This document shows positions 26,681 through 37,816 of a DNA stretch of 64,000 nucleotides, piece by piece. Positions within the stretch are counted from its first letter, which is position 1, and each line of letters starts with the position of its first letter. The notes beneath the pieces are model-generated. The model did no database searches. It was not told the DNA's origin and was given only the letters and a program-made list of their open reading frames with translations. Source of the stretch: GCA-016699835 sp964543905 (lineage in GTDB: Bacteria; Planctomycetota; Phycisphaerae; Phycisphaerales; UBA1924); the NCBI GenBank assembly GCA_964543905.1, contig CAZIZO010000002.1, positions 310,001 through 374,000 on the forward strand, in the 5' to 3' direction. Both the position numbers and the translations under genes were made by a program.

Positions 26681-28315
26681 TCAATAGTCATCGCCGTGGT
26701 CGTGATCATGCCCGCCGGCGGGCTTCTTCTTTTCCTTGATCTCGACGATGGCGGCCTCGGTCGTGAGCATCAACCCCGCGATGCTCGCCGCGTTCTGCAG
26801 GGCGACGCGCTCGACCTTGGTGGGCACGATGACGCCCATCTTGATGAGGTCGCCGTACTCGTGGGTGAGGGCGTTGTAGCCGAAGTTGGTCTCGGTGGCT
26901 TCCTCGACCTTGGAGGCGATGACGGAGCCGTCGAGTCCGCAGTTGGCGGCGATCTGCTTGATGGGGGCGGTCAGGGCGCGGTAGATGATGTCCACGCCGC
27001 TCCGCTCGTCGCCTTCGAGTTTCTTGCGGAGGCGATCGAGGGCCTTGCGCGCGCGGAGGACGGAGACGCCCCCGCCGGGGAGGATGCCCTCTTCAACGGC
27101 CGCGCGGCAGGCGTGGAGCGCATCCTCGACGCGGGCCTTCTTCTCCTTCATTTCAACCTCGGTCGCGGCGCCGACGTTGATCTGGGCGACGCCACCGGCC
27201 AACTTGGCGAGGCGCTCTTCGAGTTTCTCGCGGTCGTAGTCGCTGGTGGTGTTCTCGATCTGGGCGCGGATCATGTCGATGCGGCCCTTGATCTCGTCGT
27301 CGGTTCCGGCCCCCTCGACGATGGTGGTGTTGTCCTTGTCGATGGTGACCTTCTTGGCCCGCCCGAGGTCGGCAAGGTCCACCTTCTCGAGTTCGATCCC
27401 GAGTTCCTCCATGATCGCCTTGCCGCCCGTGAGCGTGGCGATGTCCTGGAGCATCTCCTTGCGGCGATCGCCAAAGCCCGGGGCCTTGACGGCGGCGACC
27501 TTGAGCACGCCGCGGATCTTGTTCACGACGAGGGTGGCGAGGGCTTCGCCCTCGATGTCCTCGGCGATGATCAGCAGGCTCGCGCCCTGGTCGGCAATCT
27601 TGCCGAGGATGGGCAGCATGTCCTTCGCGCTGCTGATCTTCTTCTCATAGATGAGGATGTACGGGTTTTCGAGGATCGCCTCCATCGTGGCGGTGTTGGT
27701 GACGAAGTGGGGGCTGAGGTAGCCCTTGTCGAACTGCATGCCCTCGACGAGTTCGATCTCCGTGTTGAGGGACTTGCCTTCCTCGACGGTGATGACCCCG
27801 TCCTTGCCGACCTTGTCCATCGCCTGCGCGATGTTCTTGCCGATCTCTTCGTCCTGGTTCGCGGAGCAGGTGCCGACCTGGGCGATCTCCTTGCTGCTCT
27901 CGATCTTCTTCGAGAGTTTCTTCAGTTCATCAACCACGGCCGACACCGCCTGGTCGATGCCTCGCTTCACGAGGTTGGGATTCGCGCCGGCGGTGATGAC
28001 CTTCAGCCCCTCGGCGTAAATGGCTTCGGCGTAGATGGTCGCGGTGGTGGTGCCGTCGCCCGCGTCCTTGCTGGCCTTCTGGGCCACCTCCTTGACCATC
28101 TGAGCGCCAAGATTCTCGTACTGATCTTCGAGTTCGATCTCCTTGGCCACGGTCACGCCGTCCTTGGTGACGGTCGGCGAGCCAAAGGATTTTTCAAGGA
28201 CCACGACGCGACCCGAGGGGCCGAGCGTCACTTTGACGGCATGGGCGAGTTTCTGGACGCCGCGGAGGATGCGTTCACGGGCATCGGTGTTGTATGCGAT
28301 GGACTTGGCGGGCAT
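26681..28315 (-). CDS. groL: Chaperonin GroEL
   Basis: 544 residues, the usual length. It folds proteins in the cytosol as a double ring with GroES and ATP. Seen: VTLGPSGRVVVLEKSF, KDGVTVAKEIEL, DAGDGTTTATI (with the catalytic Asp), and GGGVSVLRA near residue 410. The C-terminal tail differs from the usual GGM repeats: it is His/Asp-rich (GGHDHDHGDDY). It is last in an operon with groES and two small genes. A second groEL elsewhere in the genome is common in planctomycetes but cannot be judged here. Confidence 0.97.
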   Translation of the reverse strand: MPAKSIAYNTDARERILRGVQKLAHAVKVTLGPSGRVVVLEKSFGSPTVTKDGVTVAKEIELEDQYENLGAQMVKEVAQKASKDAGDGTTTATIYAEAIYAEGLKVITAGANPNLVKRGIDQAVSAVVDELKKLSKKIESSKEIAQVGTCSANQDEEIGKNIAQAMDKVGKDGVITVEEGKSLNTEIELVEGMQFDKGYLSPHFVTNTATMEAILENPYILIYEKKISSAKDMLPILGKIADQGASLLIIAEDIEGEALATLVVNKIRGVLKVAAVKAPGFGDRRKEMLQDIATLTGGKAIMEELGIELEKVDLADLGRAKKVTIDKDNTTIVEGAGTDDEIKGRIDMIRAQIENTTSDYDREKLEERLAKLAGGVAQINVGAATEVEMKEKKARVEDALHACRAAVEEGILPGGGVSVLRARKALDRLRKKLEGDERSGVDIIYRALTAPIKQIAANCGLDGSVIASKVEEATETNFGYNALTHEYGDLIKMGVIVPTKVERVALQNAASIAGLMLTTEAAIVEIKEKKKPAGGHDHDHGDDY

Positions 28316-28416
28316 GGGTTTGTTTCCTTTCGATCAACCACAGTGGCATGGAGAGAATCAGAACTGTGTTATCTACCTTGAGGCATCTCTCCGTACCTCC
28401 GTGGTCTGTTTCCTTC

Positions 28417-28647
28417 TTACTTGATTGCGATCTTGATCCACGCCACGCGTTCCGCGTCGAGGATATAGACCGCCTTGCCGTCGGTGACTTTGACAAGATG
28501 GTCGGCCTCGTCGGGGATGAGCATGGCACGCTTGACTTCGAGGTTGGAAACTCCGGGCACGGGCGAGGAGACTTCGGCGAAGTAGACGCACAGGTCGCGT
28601 TCGCCGTTGAGTTCGCCGAGGGCCTGGCGGAGTTGGGTGGGGCTCAT
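28417..28647 (-). CDS. Small conserved-looking protein between groES and groEL (1)
   Basis: 76 residues, ATG overlapping the previous gene stop by 4 bases. It has an alternating hydrophobic pattern (VKRAMLIPDEADHLVKVTDG, then VYILDAERVAWIKI) that suggests a compact alpha/beta domain. No known family. The position inside the chaperonin operon suggests it is co-expressed with groES-groEL. The N-terminal part reads LRQALGELNGERDLCVYFAE. Confidence 0.7.
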   Translation of the reverse strand: MSPTQLRQALGELNGERDLCVYFAEVSSPVPGVSNLEVKRAMLIPDEADHLVKVTDGKAVYILDAERVAWIKIAIK

Positions 28648-28922
28648 GGCTTGGGGGTCTCGCGAATGCAGGCCGCGTGAACGGCGGAAGGCACGATGGT
28701 CCAGGTGCGCGTGTGGGGCATCGGCATCTGGATCGCGTGTGACGCGCGGCTCGGCGTGTTTCGCACGGTGGCGTCGGACGAGGCGATTTCGAGTTCGCCC
28801 GTCGGATGCACGTGGATGGACAGTGGAAGAATCAAGAGCCGTTCACTCGCGATGAGAAGTTCGATGTCCGATTGACGGGCGATCGCCGCTTCGAAGAGGG
28901 TCTTGAGGGTTTCAAGTTGCAT
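28644..28922 (-). CDS. Small protein between groES and groEL (2)
   Basis: 92 residues. Starts MQLETLKTLFEAAIARQSD, a short helix-like region, and ends ACIRETPKP. No known family. Its stop overlaps the next start (28647), which implies translational coupling, and it begins 21 bases after the groES stop. Confidence 0.65.
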   Translation of the reverse strand: MQLETLKTLFEAAIARQSDIELLIASERLLILPLSIHVHPTGELEIASSDATVRNTPSRASHAIQMPMPHTRTWTIVPSAVHAACIRETPKP

Positions 28923-28943
28923 GGCGACCCCAAGCCTTGTTCA

Positions 28944-29288
28944 TCACTCGATCACCGCGAGAATGTCATCCTCGCTCATGATGAGCACCTCTTCCCCGTC
29001 CAACTTGAGTTCCGTCCCGGCGTAGGACGAGAAGATGACCTTGTCCCCCTTCTTGACCGAGAGGGGGATGCGCTCGCCCGTTTCGGTGTTGAGGGCGCCC
29101 GTGCCGACGGCCGTGATCACGCCCGTTTTGGGCTTGTCCTTGCTCGTCTCGGGGAGGAAGATGCCGCTCTCGGTCTTGGTCTGCGCCTCGTCACGCTTGA
29201 CGAGGATCTTGTCATGCAGGGGGCGAACGGCGGGGCCTGCGGAAGTGTTGGTGCGGCTTGGCTTTGGTGCAGTGGCGGTCTTCGACAT
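28944..29288 (-). CDS. groES: Co-chaperonin GroES
   Basis: 114 residues from the ATG at 29288 (GGAG nine bases upstream; two further in-frame ATGs lie at 29294 and 29297). The typical GroES begins with VRPLHDKILVKRDEAQ, here after an N-terminal extension of ~21 residues (KTATAPKPSRTNTSAG). The mobile loop region KTESGIFLP and the end EEVLIMSEDDILAVIE are as expected. No CIRCE-type inverted repeat was found upstream. Confidence 0.95.
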   Translation of the reverse strand: MSKTATAPKPSRTNTSAGPAVRPLHDKILVKRDEAQTKTESGIFLPETSKDKPKTGVITAVGTGALNTETGERIPLSVKKGDKVIFSSYAGTELKLDGEEVLIMSEDDILAVIE

Positions 29289-29375
29289 GGTCATCATCTC
29301 CGTGGAACGTGCCTCTCAAGTGAGGCGATGGACAAACACCACCCGGGCGGCTTCGCCGGGGTGGAACAGGAACAA

Positions 29376-29879
29376 CTACACAACGTTGGGCATGGTGTTC
29401 GGCGGCGCGTCGGGCCAGCGGCCTTGATAGAAACGCGTGAGGGCTCGCCGCAAGACTTCCAAGATCAGGTTCAGGTCGGTCACTTCGCGCGGACGATCGA
29501 CGACGGCAAACGCGCCGAGGCGCAGGGCGGCGTTGATCTCGCGACTATCCTCGCGGTGGGTCTTGCCACGCTTCACCACAATCGTGGGCGGAGGTTGGTG
29601 AAGGCGTGAGAGGATCTCGAGGAGTCGCGTGCCGCCCTCTTCGTCGTGGTTCGTCGGGGCCGACTCTCCGCAGTCCAAGGGAAGCCCGAGATCAACCACG
29701 GCAATGTGAATGGGGACCGTCTGGATCACCCGAGTCGCATCCCTGCCGGTGGCGGCTTGGTAGGAGGTCACGCCCATGGGCTCTAAGAGCGGGGGAAGGC
29801 GATTCACCCACGGATCGGGATGACATCCGCCGTAGGACAGGAGGAGATTCAGCCGACCCCCTGCACGACCCGAACACAC
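29376..29879 (-). CDS. Response-regulator receiver-like protein
   Basis: About 167 residues from a GTG; no strong ribosome binding site, so the start is uncertain (longer frames exist). The sequence IAVVDLGLP holds the expected phospho-acceptor aspartate. A conserved lysine near the end, typical of CheY (KPx), is not obvious: the corresponding block reads LGAFAVVDRPREV. No output domain. A single-domain or degenerate receiver is the best reading. Divergent from rmuC. Confidence 0.65.
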   Translation of the reverse strand: MCSGRAGGRLNLLLSYGGCHPDPWVNRLPPLLEPMGVTSYQAATGRDATRVIQTVPIHIAVVDLGLPLDCGESAPTNHDEEGGTRLLEILSRLHQPPPTIVVKRGKTHREDSREINAALRLGAFAVVDRPREVTDLNLILEVLRRALTRFYQGRWPDAPPNTMPNVV

Positions 29880-30180
29880 GCCTGCAACACCGCCAGAGTG
29901 GCGGTGTCCAGCATCGTGGTTGGCCGTGCGCAAAGAGAACATTTCGCGGAGGCAAAAGCAACGGGCGTGCCGGAATTTGGACGCGGCAAGCCCGGACTCG
30001 CCTTCGTGCGCCGAGCAAATAATGGTGGACCTGCTGCCTCGCAAACGACAGGCCTGTGGGTTGTTGTGCCATTTCGGCAGTTACGCCGACATATCGCCTT
30101 ATACTTACACAATCCAAACGCGCTTCGCGGGTGGCTCCTCCACTCGGCACTCGCGTTCTGGACTTGCGTATGGTGGATTT
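29880..30180. other. Divergent promoter region of rmuC and receiver-like gene
   Basis: 301 bases with no supported gene. A TATACT box at 30100-30105 fits a -10 element for rmuC, ~75 bases before its ATG; a matching -35 element is not clear. The weak longer frame through this stretch is not supported. Confidence 0.4.
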
Positions 30181-31611
30181 ATGGAATGGATGCTGATGGT
30201 GCTCGGGGTGGGCTTGGTGGCGGCGCTCGTGGGTGGGGGCTGGTTGTGGGCGCGGGGTGAGGCCGACCGGGCGGCCAAGGCTGGGCTGGAGGAGCGTGTC
30301 GCGGAGGCGGATCGTGAGTTGACGGCGGCACGAGCACGACTGGACGCCGCCACGAGCGAGTCGACGAGGCTGAAGGTGAAGGTGGCGGAGTTGGAGGCGC
30401 ACGCGAACGCGCTGGTGACGCAGCACCAATCGGATCTGGCCTCCGCCGAGATGTTGCACCGCGAGCGGGAGTCGGCGCTGGAACGCCGAGAGCACGATCT
30501 CAAGATCGAGTTGGAAGACACACGTCGGCGGATGCAGGAGACCTTCAAATCGCTGGCGGCAGAGGCGCTCGGCCAATCAACGCAGGAGTTTCTGAAGTTG
30601 GCCGGCGAGCGCCTGCGCTCACAACAGCAGCAGGGCGTGGCGGACCTCGACGAACGCCGGCAGGGGATCGAACAGATGCTCAGGCCGATTGCCGAGGCGC
30701 TCAAACGCACCGACGAGAAACTCGGCGCGTTGGAGGCGAGGCGATCCGAGGCGTACGGCGGCTTGATGGAGCAGGTGAAGCAGATGGCCGCGGAGGGTTC
30801 GGCGTTACGTGCCGAGACGAGCAAGTTGGTGCGGGCCATCCGCGAGCCGCACGTGCGCGGGCGGTACGGCGAGATCCAACTCAAACGCGTGGCGGAACTC
30901 TCCGGGATGCAGGCGTATTGCGATTTTTCGGAGCAGGAGTCGCAGCGTGACGCGGACGATCGGCTCCTTCGCCCCGACATGGTGGTAAAGTTGCCCGGAG
31001 GTCGGCAGGTGGTGGTGGACGCGAAGGCGAATCTCAAGCCGTACCTCGATGCGCTCGAAGCGATCGACGCCGCGCACGCCGAGACCGCCCTGCAGGCCTT
31101 CGCGGACGGGATGGCGGAGCAGGCGAAGAAACTCTCGAGCAAGGGATATTGGAAGCACTACGACGGGAGCCCCGAGTTTGTGGTGATGTTCGTGCCGGGG
31201 GATCAGTTTGTGGATGCCGCGCTGGCGAAGCGGCCGGACCTGCTCGAGTATGCCGCGAGCCATCGGGTGCTCCTGGCCAGCCCGAGTTCACTCATCGCGC
31301 TGCTCCATGCGGTGGCGGTGGCGTACCAAGAGCAGCGGCTGGCGCAGGAGGCGGGCGAGTTGCGGGTGCTGGGCGCCGAGTTGCACGAGCGCTTCGCGGC
31401 GGCGATGGAGCACGTGGCGGGCCTGGGAGGGGCGCTTCGCAACGCGGTTGAGCGGTACAACAAGTTTGTGGGAAGTTATGAACAGCGACTCGAGCCGACG
31501 CTGCGCAAGTTTGAGGAGAGCGGGGTCAAGGGCTCCAAGGAGATCCCGCTGGTCGAGGTCGTCTCGGCGGCCACGCGCGAGGTGAGAAGCCTGCCCCGTC
31601 CCCCGGCATGA
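30181..31611 (+). CDS. rmuC: DNA recombination protein RmuC
   Basis: 476 residues, near the family length. An N-terminal membrane helix (MLMVLGVGLVAALVGGGW) is followed by a long coiled coil (about residues 30-170; EADRELTAARARLDAATSES) and the RmuC domain: VRAIREPHVRGRYGEIQLKR, VVDAKANLKPYL, and FVPGDQFVDAAL. RmuC limits inversions between repeats and is thought to act on DNA with a nuclease-like core. Start at the ATG immediately before the helix. Confidence 0.93.
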   Translation: MEWMLMVLGVGLVAALVGGGWLWARGEADRAAKAGLEERVAEADRELTAARARLDAATSESTRLKVKVAELEAHANALVTQHQSDLASAEMLHRERESALERREHDLKIELEDTRRRMQETFKSLAAEALGQSTQEFLKLAGERLRSQQQQGVADLDERRQGIEQMLRPIAEALKRTDEKLGALEARRSEAYGGLMEQVKQMAAEGSALRAETSKLVRAIREPHVRGRYGEIQLKRVAELSGMQAYCDFSEQESQRDADDRLLRPDMVVKLPGGRQVVVDAKANLKPYLDALEAIDAAHAETALQAFADGMAEQAKKLSSKGYWKHYDGSPEFVVMFVPGDQFVDAALAKRPDLLEYAASHRVLLASPSSLIALLHAVAVAYQEQRLAQEAGELRVLGAELHERFAAAMEHVAGLGGALRNAVERYNKFVGSYEQRLEPTLRKFEESGVKGSKEIPLVEVVSAATREVRSLPRPPA

Positions 31612-31666
31612 GTCGGCATCGCACGGATCGCGGGCGCCAGCACTCTTCGCATCGCGAGCGGCGAGG

Positions 31667-33241
31667 TCAGTGCGCGGACGCACGATCGAGGACTTCTCGC
31701 ACCTTGCGGAGCAGGTCCACCATCATGAAGGGCTTCGAAAGGAACTCCCGCATGCCGGCGCCAGCGTCCTGGATCGGAACCGTTTCCGACGTGTACCCGG
31801 ACATGAAGATGATCCTGGTGGCCGGGCGTGACTTGGCGAGGGCTTCGGCGAGTTGTACGCCGCTCATCTCGGGCATCACCACATCGGCCACAAGGAGATG
31901 GATGGGCCCCGGGTGGGCGTTGGCGGCATCGAGAGCCCGCTTCCCATTCTCGCCCACCAGCACCGAGTATCCCGCGGCGCGGAGAGCGTCGACGGCCAGG
32001 AGACGGACCATCTCGCTGTCCTCGGCAAGCAGAATGGTCTCGGAGCCGCCGGGCGGGACAACCACCGGCGCGACGGGCTTGGTGGCGTCCACGCCCTCGC
32101 GAACGCGCGGGAGGAGGATGCGAACGCACGTGCCGTGCCCGAGTTCGCTGTACACGGCGATGTGACCCCCGCATTGCTTGATGATGCCGTGACAGGTGGC
32201 CAGCCCCAGTCCCGTGCCCTTCCCGACAGGCTTGGTCGTAAAGAAGGGCTCGAAAAGACGGGCCTGGACCTCGGGGCTCATCCCCGTGCCGGTGTCGGTA
32301 ACGGCGATCATGACGTGCTCGCCCGGTGTGGCCCCAACGCGCGACTGGCAATAGGCGGGGTCCAGCGTGATGTTGCTCGTCTCGATCGTGAGCGTCCCTC
32401 CCGTGGGCATGGCGTCTCGAGCGTTGACGGCGAGATTCATCAGCACCTGCTCGATCTGGGAGGGATCGGCGCGCACGTGACCCGTGTCGGGCGCGATCGC
32501 GTATCGGACCGAGAGATCAGCGCCGAGCAGGCGCCGGAGCATCGTCTCGAGTCCCCCCACCACCTCTCCAAGACGCACGACGCGGGGGCTCGTCGTTTGC
32601 TTGCGAGCGAACAGGAGCAGTTGGCGGGTCAGCGTCGCCGCACGATCGGCGGCGTCCCGGGCCCCCTGGAGGGGCGCTCGGGACGGGTGATCGGGCGCCA
32701 GGTTGCGGTTGGCAAGTTCGAGAAAGTTGAAGATGGCCATCAGCATGTTGTTGAAGTCGTGGGCGACCCCCCCCGCGAGGCGCCCGATGCCCTCCATCTT
32801 CTGCGCTTGGAGCAGTTGCGATTCGAGGCGTTGCTTGTCGGAAATGTCGCGAAGAATGACCGTGAAGTACTTGCGCCCGGCGATGGTGGCGTGCGAGATG
32901 GACGCCTCGATGGGGAACTCTTTACCGTCGCGGCGAAGGCCGTGGAGCGTCCCGAGGCGGCCCATCGTGCGGGTGGTCGAGCCCGACTCGCCGAATCGTT
33001 GAATGTGGGCGCCGTGTGACCCGCGATACTTCGCCGGAAGGAACTGATCGAGCGACGCGCCGAGAGCCTCGCGTGCTGGAACGCCAAACACCTTCTCCGC
33101 CGCCGCATTGAAGAGCACGACGCGGTGCTGATCATCGACGGTGATAATCGCGTCCATCGCCGATTCGATGATGGGGAGGAGCGGGAGATGGTCGCCCGTG
33201 CTCGTCGATGGGCTTGAAGATTGGGGCGGGGTGAAGGGCAC
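31667..33241 (-). CDS. Hybrid sensor histidine kinase (PAS, kinase, receiver)
   Basis: 524 residues from a GTG. PAS domain (~20-140: IESAMDAIITVDDQHRVVLF, then REALGASLD), H-box GRLAGGVAHDFNNML with the phospho-histidine, N-box VNARDAMPTGGTL, G1/G2 boxes VTDTGTGMSP and GKGTGLGLATCHGI, and a C-terminal receiver domain with AEDSEMVRL and the aspartate in VADVVMPEMSG. No membrane helix, so it is cytosolic and senses an internal signal, perhaps redox or a small molecule bound by the PAS. No partner regulator is next to it. The C-terminal receiver has the conserved lysine in SKPFMM. Confidence 0.92.
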   Translation of the reverse strand: MPFTPPQSSSPSTSTGDHLPLLPIIESAMDAIITVDDQHRVVLFNAAAEKVFGVPAREALGASLDQFLPAKYRGSHGAHIQRFGESGSTTRTMGRLGTLHGLRRDGKEFPIEASISHATIAGRKYFTVILRDISDKQRLESQLLQAQKMEGIGRLAGGVAHDFNNMLMAIFNFLELANRNLAPDHPSRAPLQGARDAADRAATLTRQLLLFARKQTTSPRVVRLGEVVGGLETMLRRLLGADLSVRYAIAPDTGHVRADPSQIEQVLMNLAVNARDAMPTGGTLTIETSNITLDPAYCQSRVGATPGEHVMIAVTDTGTGMSPEVQARLFEPFFTTKPVGKGTGLGLATCHGIIKQCGGHIAVYSELGHGTCVRILLPRVREGVDATKPVAPVVVPPGGSETILLAEDSEMVRLLAVDALRAAGYSVLVGENGKRALDAANAHPGPIHLLVADVVMPEMSGVQLAEALAKSRPATRIIFMSGYTSETVPIQDAGAGMREFLSKPFMMVDLLRKVREVLDRASAH

Positions 33242-33307
33242 GGGTCATTATTCCCTCGATTGCACCCGGGGCTTCTCCCTGAACAAGGGCGAGAGATCCC
33301 CTCGGCT

Positions 33308-34450
33308 TCACTCCGCTTCATACTCGCGCAACTTGGGCTCGAAGTTCTTCCTCCACTCGGAGGGCGCGGCGTCCACGGCCTTGCGCTGCCACGCGATCGC
33401 CTCGTCGCGCTTTCCGAGCGCCCAGTACACACCCGCCAGATCCGCAAGCGGTCCGGGATAGTTCTGGTGGTTCATCTCGACGGCTCGATGGGCCGCTCGC
33501 AGCGCCAGCGCGTGCGCGCGAGGCGAAAACTCCGGCGGCAGCGCGAGCAGGGTGCTGGTGAGCACACTGAGTCCCCCCAGCGATCGCATCTGGTGCGTGT
33601 CCAGTGTCGCCCCCGCCTCGCGAAGGGCCTCCTCATAGCGCTTCGATTGAACGAGATTCTGGTACTTCTCGAAACTGGCCGTTGGTGCCCAACTGGGCGA
33701 CCTCTCGGCCAAGGCGTCCAGGGCACGAAGCGCGTCGTCGACCTTGCCCTCATCAAAGAGTTGGCGGGCGCGCTTGAACTCGCGATCTTCCCTCATCCTC
33801 GTCGCATACTGCTCCCGGGCCCTGACCATATCGAACGTGCCCGCGAGGAGCGCGTCGAGAACCTGCCCAATCTTCACGCTCGTGGGGTGGGCGATGTGGG
33901 CGATCTGCCCCGTGCCGTCCACGATAAACGCCGTCGGTACGCCAGAGTGCTCGGCGGCGTCGGTCCACGCCGTTCGACAGTGCTTCGCTCCCCCGTCATA
34001 GCCCACGGCAAATCGCATTCGATCCGCGTTCCGGGCGACAAACCCTCGCACCCTCTCCCGCGTCTGGTCGGTGTAGTCGGCGTCGTTTGGCCCCCCCTCT
34101 CGGATGCTGATCGCCAGCACGCGCACCCGACCTCCGTACTTTTCTTGGAGTACCGAGATCGCGGGCATCGCCTCATGGCAAGCGCCACACCACGAGCCAA
34201 AGAACACCACCAGATAGACCTGCCCGGGTTTCACCGACCGAACTCCCTCGCCCTTGATCCACTCCTCGACATCCAGCGGCGGGGCTTGATCCCCCACCAT
34301 GAGCCGGGGCCGGTCCTCCGCGATGGAGGACCACGACGGCGCCACAGGCCCAAGGACGCGCTTGGTGGAGGTCCCTCCCCCACACCCCGCGGTCAGAAGC
34401 GCCATCGTCATACCCAGGCATACACCCCAGCGGCCTCGTCGCGTATCCAT
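33308..34450 (-). CDS. Thioredoxin-fold lipoprotein with TPR-like C-terminus
   Basis: 380 residues from the second ATG, which has GGAGG six bases upstream (an ATG two codons earlier sits right on it). A lipobox MALLTAGC anchors the protein. The TlpA-like domain covers ~50-190 with the redox pair in FFGSWCGACHEAMP and the cis-proline region HSGVPTAFIVDG. The rest is helical with repeated Ala/Leu/Arg patterns (LFDEGKVDDALRALDALAE; YWALGKRDEAIAWQRKAVD), i.e. TPR-like. Probably a periplasmic thiol reductase or sensor. A BlaI/MecI-type operator sits in front. Confidence 0.87.
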   Translation of the reverse strand: MDTRRGRWGVCLGMTMALLTAGCGGGTSTKRVLGPVAPSWSSIAEDRPRLMVGDQAPPLDVEEWIKGEGVRSVKPGQVYLVVFFGSWCGACHEAMPAISVLQEKYGGRVRVLAISIREGGPNDADYTDQTRERVRGFVARNADRMRFAVGYDGGAKHCRTAWTDAAEHSGVPTAFIVDGTGQIAHIAHPTSVKIGQVLDALLAGTFDMVRAREQYATRMREDREFKRARQLFDEGKVDDALRALDALAERSPSWAPTASFEKYQNLVQSKRYEEALREAGATLDTHQMRSLGGLSVLTSTLLALPPEFSPRAHALALRAAHRAVEMNHQNYPGPLADLAGVYWALGKRDEAIAWQRKAVDAAPSEWRKNFEPKLREYEAE

Positions 34451-34465
34451 GTCCATCCTCCATAT

Positions 34466-34495
34466 TACTACATGTGTAGTACTACAACGATAGTA
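34466..34495. promoter_or_regulatory. BlaI/MecI-like operator pair
   Basis: A perfect 16-bp palindrome TACTACATGTGTAGTA (34466-34481) matches the consensus of BlaI/MecI/CopY repressors (TACTACA-NN-TGTAGTA). A second, imperfect copy TACTACAACGATAGTA (34480-34495) overlaps its end. The first copy starts 5 bases upstream of the GGAGG ribosome binding site (34457-34461) of the thioredoxin-fold lipoprotein gene. Confidence 0.65.
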
Positions 34496-34587
34496 GGTGA
34501 AGAGCGCGAGCGGACAAGCGGTTTCTGGCCACCGACCACGGGGGTCGTCGATTTCGGCGTTGGGTCGTGTACACCTCTACGATGGTG

Positions 34588-34680
34588 CGTTCGCTCGGGG
34601 CGCGGCGGCCATTCGGGGCCGATCGCTGAGATGCACCCGCAGAACCTGATCCGGCTCGTACCGGCGGAGGGAAGCGATCG
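34588..34680 (+). promoter_or_regulatory. TPP riboswitch (THI element)
   Basis: Conserved aptamer parts in order: CGGGG (34597-34600 preceded by C), CTGAGA (34626-34631), ACCC (34635-34638), GAACCTGATC (34642-34651), and CCGGCGGAGGGAAG (34661-34674). Arms CGTTCGCT (34588-34595) and AGCGATCG (34673-34680) pair at 7 of 8 positions as P1. The conserved GGAGGG (34666-34671) lies 8 bases before the GTG start at 34680, so the aptamer itself holds the ribosome binding site, and the start codon G closes P1. Thiamine pyrophosphate binding should therefore block translation of the operon leading to thiC. Confidence 0.88.
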
Positions 34681-35812
34681 TGACTCGACACTCCCCTTGG
34701 GTGGCCCCACTCGTCGCGCTGTGTCCCGCGATCGTCGCCCTGATGCTCGCGTCGTGCGCTGCCGCCAGCCGCTCGCTCTCGGCATCGGGCCCGGGTTCCG
34801 TCACCGCAGGCTCGCTGTTCAGCGAGGCAGTCGGGATCCTCTCCTCGCGTCCGATGGGGAGAGATCGCGTCGACTGGGTGACCGTGTCCGCCGAACTCCA
34901 GCCCACGTTTCAGGCCGACGCTCCGCCTAGCGCAGCCCACCACGCCATCGCTCACGCCGTCGATCGACTCCATGATCCCCACGCGCGTTTTTGTCCGCCG
35001 CCCTCGGCGCGCCCGCCCGCCGCGCCACACTCCGACGAGCCCCGCGCGCCGGTCCAGGCCCGCCCCATCCCACTCCTTCCAGAGGGCGTCCTTCTCGACC
35101 CCCACACCGCCTACCTCGTCGTGCCAGGGTGCGCCGCGAGCGCTCCGGAGGACCTCCTTGCCTACGCCCGATCGCTGCATGACCTCGTCGCACGACTGGA
35201 CTCCACACGTCCCACCGGCTGGATCTTCGACCTTCGACTGAACGGCGGGGGCAACCTCTGGCCCATGCTCCTCGGGCTCCAAAGCGTGCTGCCCGAAGGC
35301 GTCGTCATGACCTCCCTCGACGGCTCGACCGTCGTCAACCGCATCGGCATCGACCCCCACCACTCGCACTCCGTTTGGATCGACTGGGGTCGCGGTCCAG
35401 AGACCCAACTCGCCTGGCCTCCCGATTCGATCCCGTCCTACCTTCGAGTCGCACACCCACGTATCGCCATCGTCATGGGCGGTTGGACCATGAGCAGCGG
35501 CGAGGCGCTCGCCATCTCGCTCTCCGCCAGTCCCGCTTCACGCTCTTTCGGCGAACCTTCCGCCGGGCTGACCACGGGCACCTCCTCCTATCCCTTGGCC
35601 GACGGCTCATCGCTCATCCTCCCGCTCTATGCCATGGGCAACGCCCGTGGCGAGAACCTGTCTGGCCCACTCAAACCCGACGAGCCCGTTCCCTTCGGCG
35701 AGTGGCCCGAGCGCGACGACCACGCCGTGCGTGCCGCCCGGGCATGGCTCGCCTCCCAAACACACGCCCCGTTCAAGTCTCTAGACTCCAACCCGATTCG
35801 AGGACCAAGACC

Positions 35813-35816
<4 letters not shown>
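34680..35816 (+). CDS. S41-like peptidase lipoprotein in the thiC operon
   Basis: 378 residues from the GTG controlled by the riboswitch. The N-terminus is a lipoprotein signal (ALCPAIVALMLASCAA). The second half resembles the S41 fold: FDLRLNGGGNLWPMLLGLQ, the serine block GGWTMSSGEALAISL, and SFGEPSAGLTTGTS. A catalytic serine is present in SSGEA; the lysine partner is not clear. No PDZ domain. It ends in ATGA overlap with thiC (35813-35816), so the two are translated together. What a peptidase does with thiamine synthesis is unknown; it might handle a thiamine-binding or thiamine-uptake protein. Confidence 0.78.
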
Positions 35817-37774
<1,958 letters not shown>

Positions 37775-37816
37775 GGAGCGGGTCGGTGTTGGATATGACG
37801 TCGTGTTGACGATGAA

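Noticed and set aside
26621..28381. 586-residue open frame antisense to groEL
   Set aside because: Mirror of the groEL codons; no recognisable domain and no ribosome binding site.
29289..29375. CIRCE heat-shock element before groES
   Set aside because: No TTAGCACTC-N9-GAGTGCTAA-like repeat was found.
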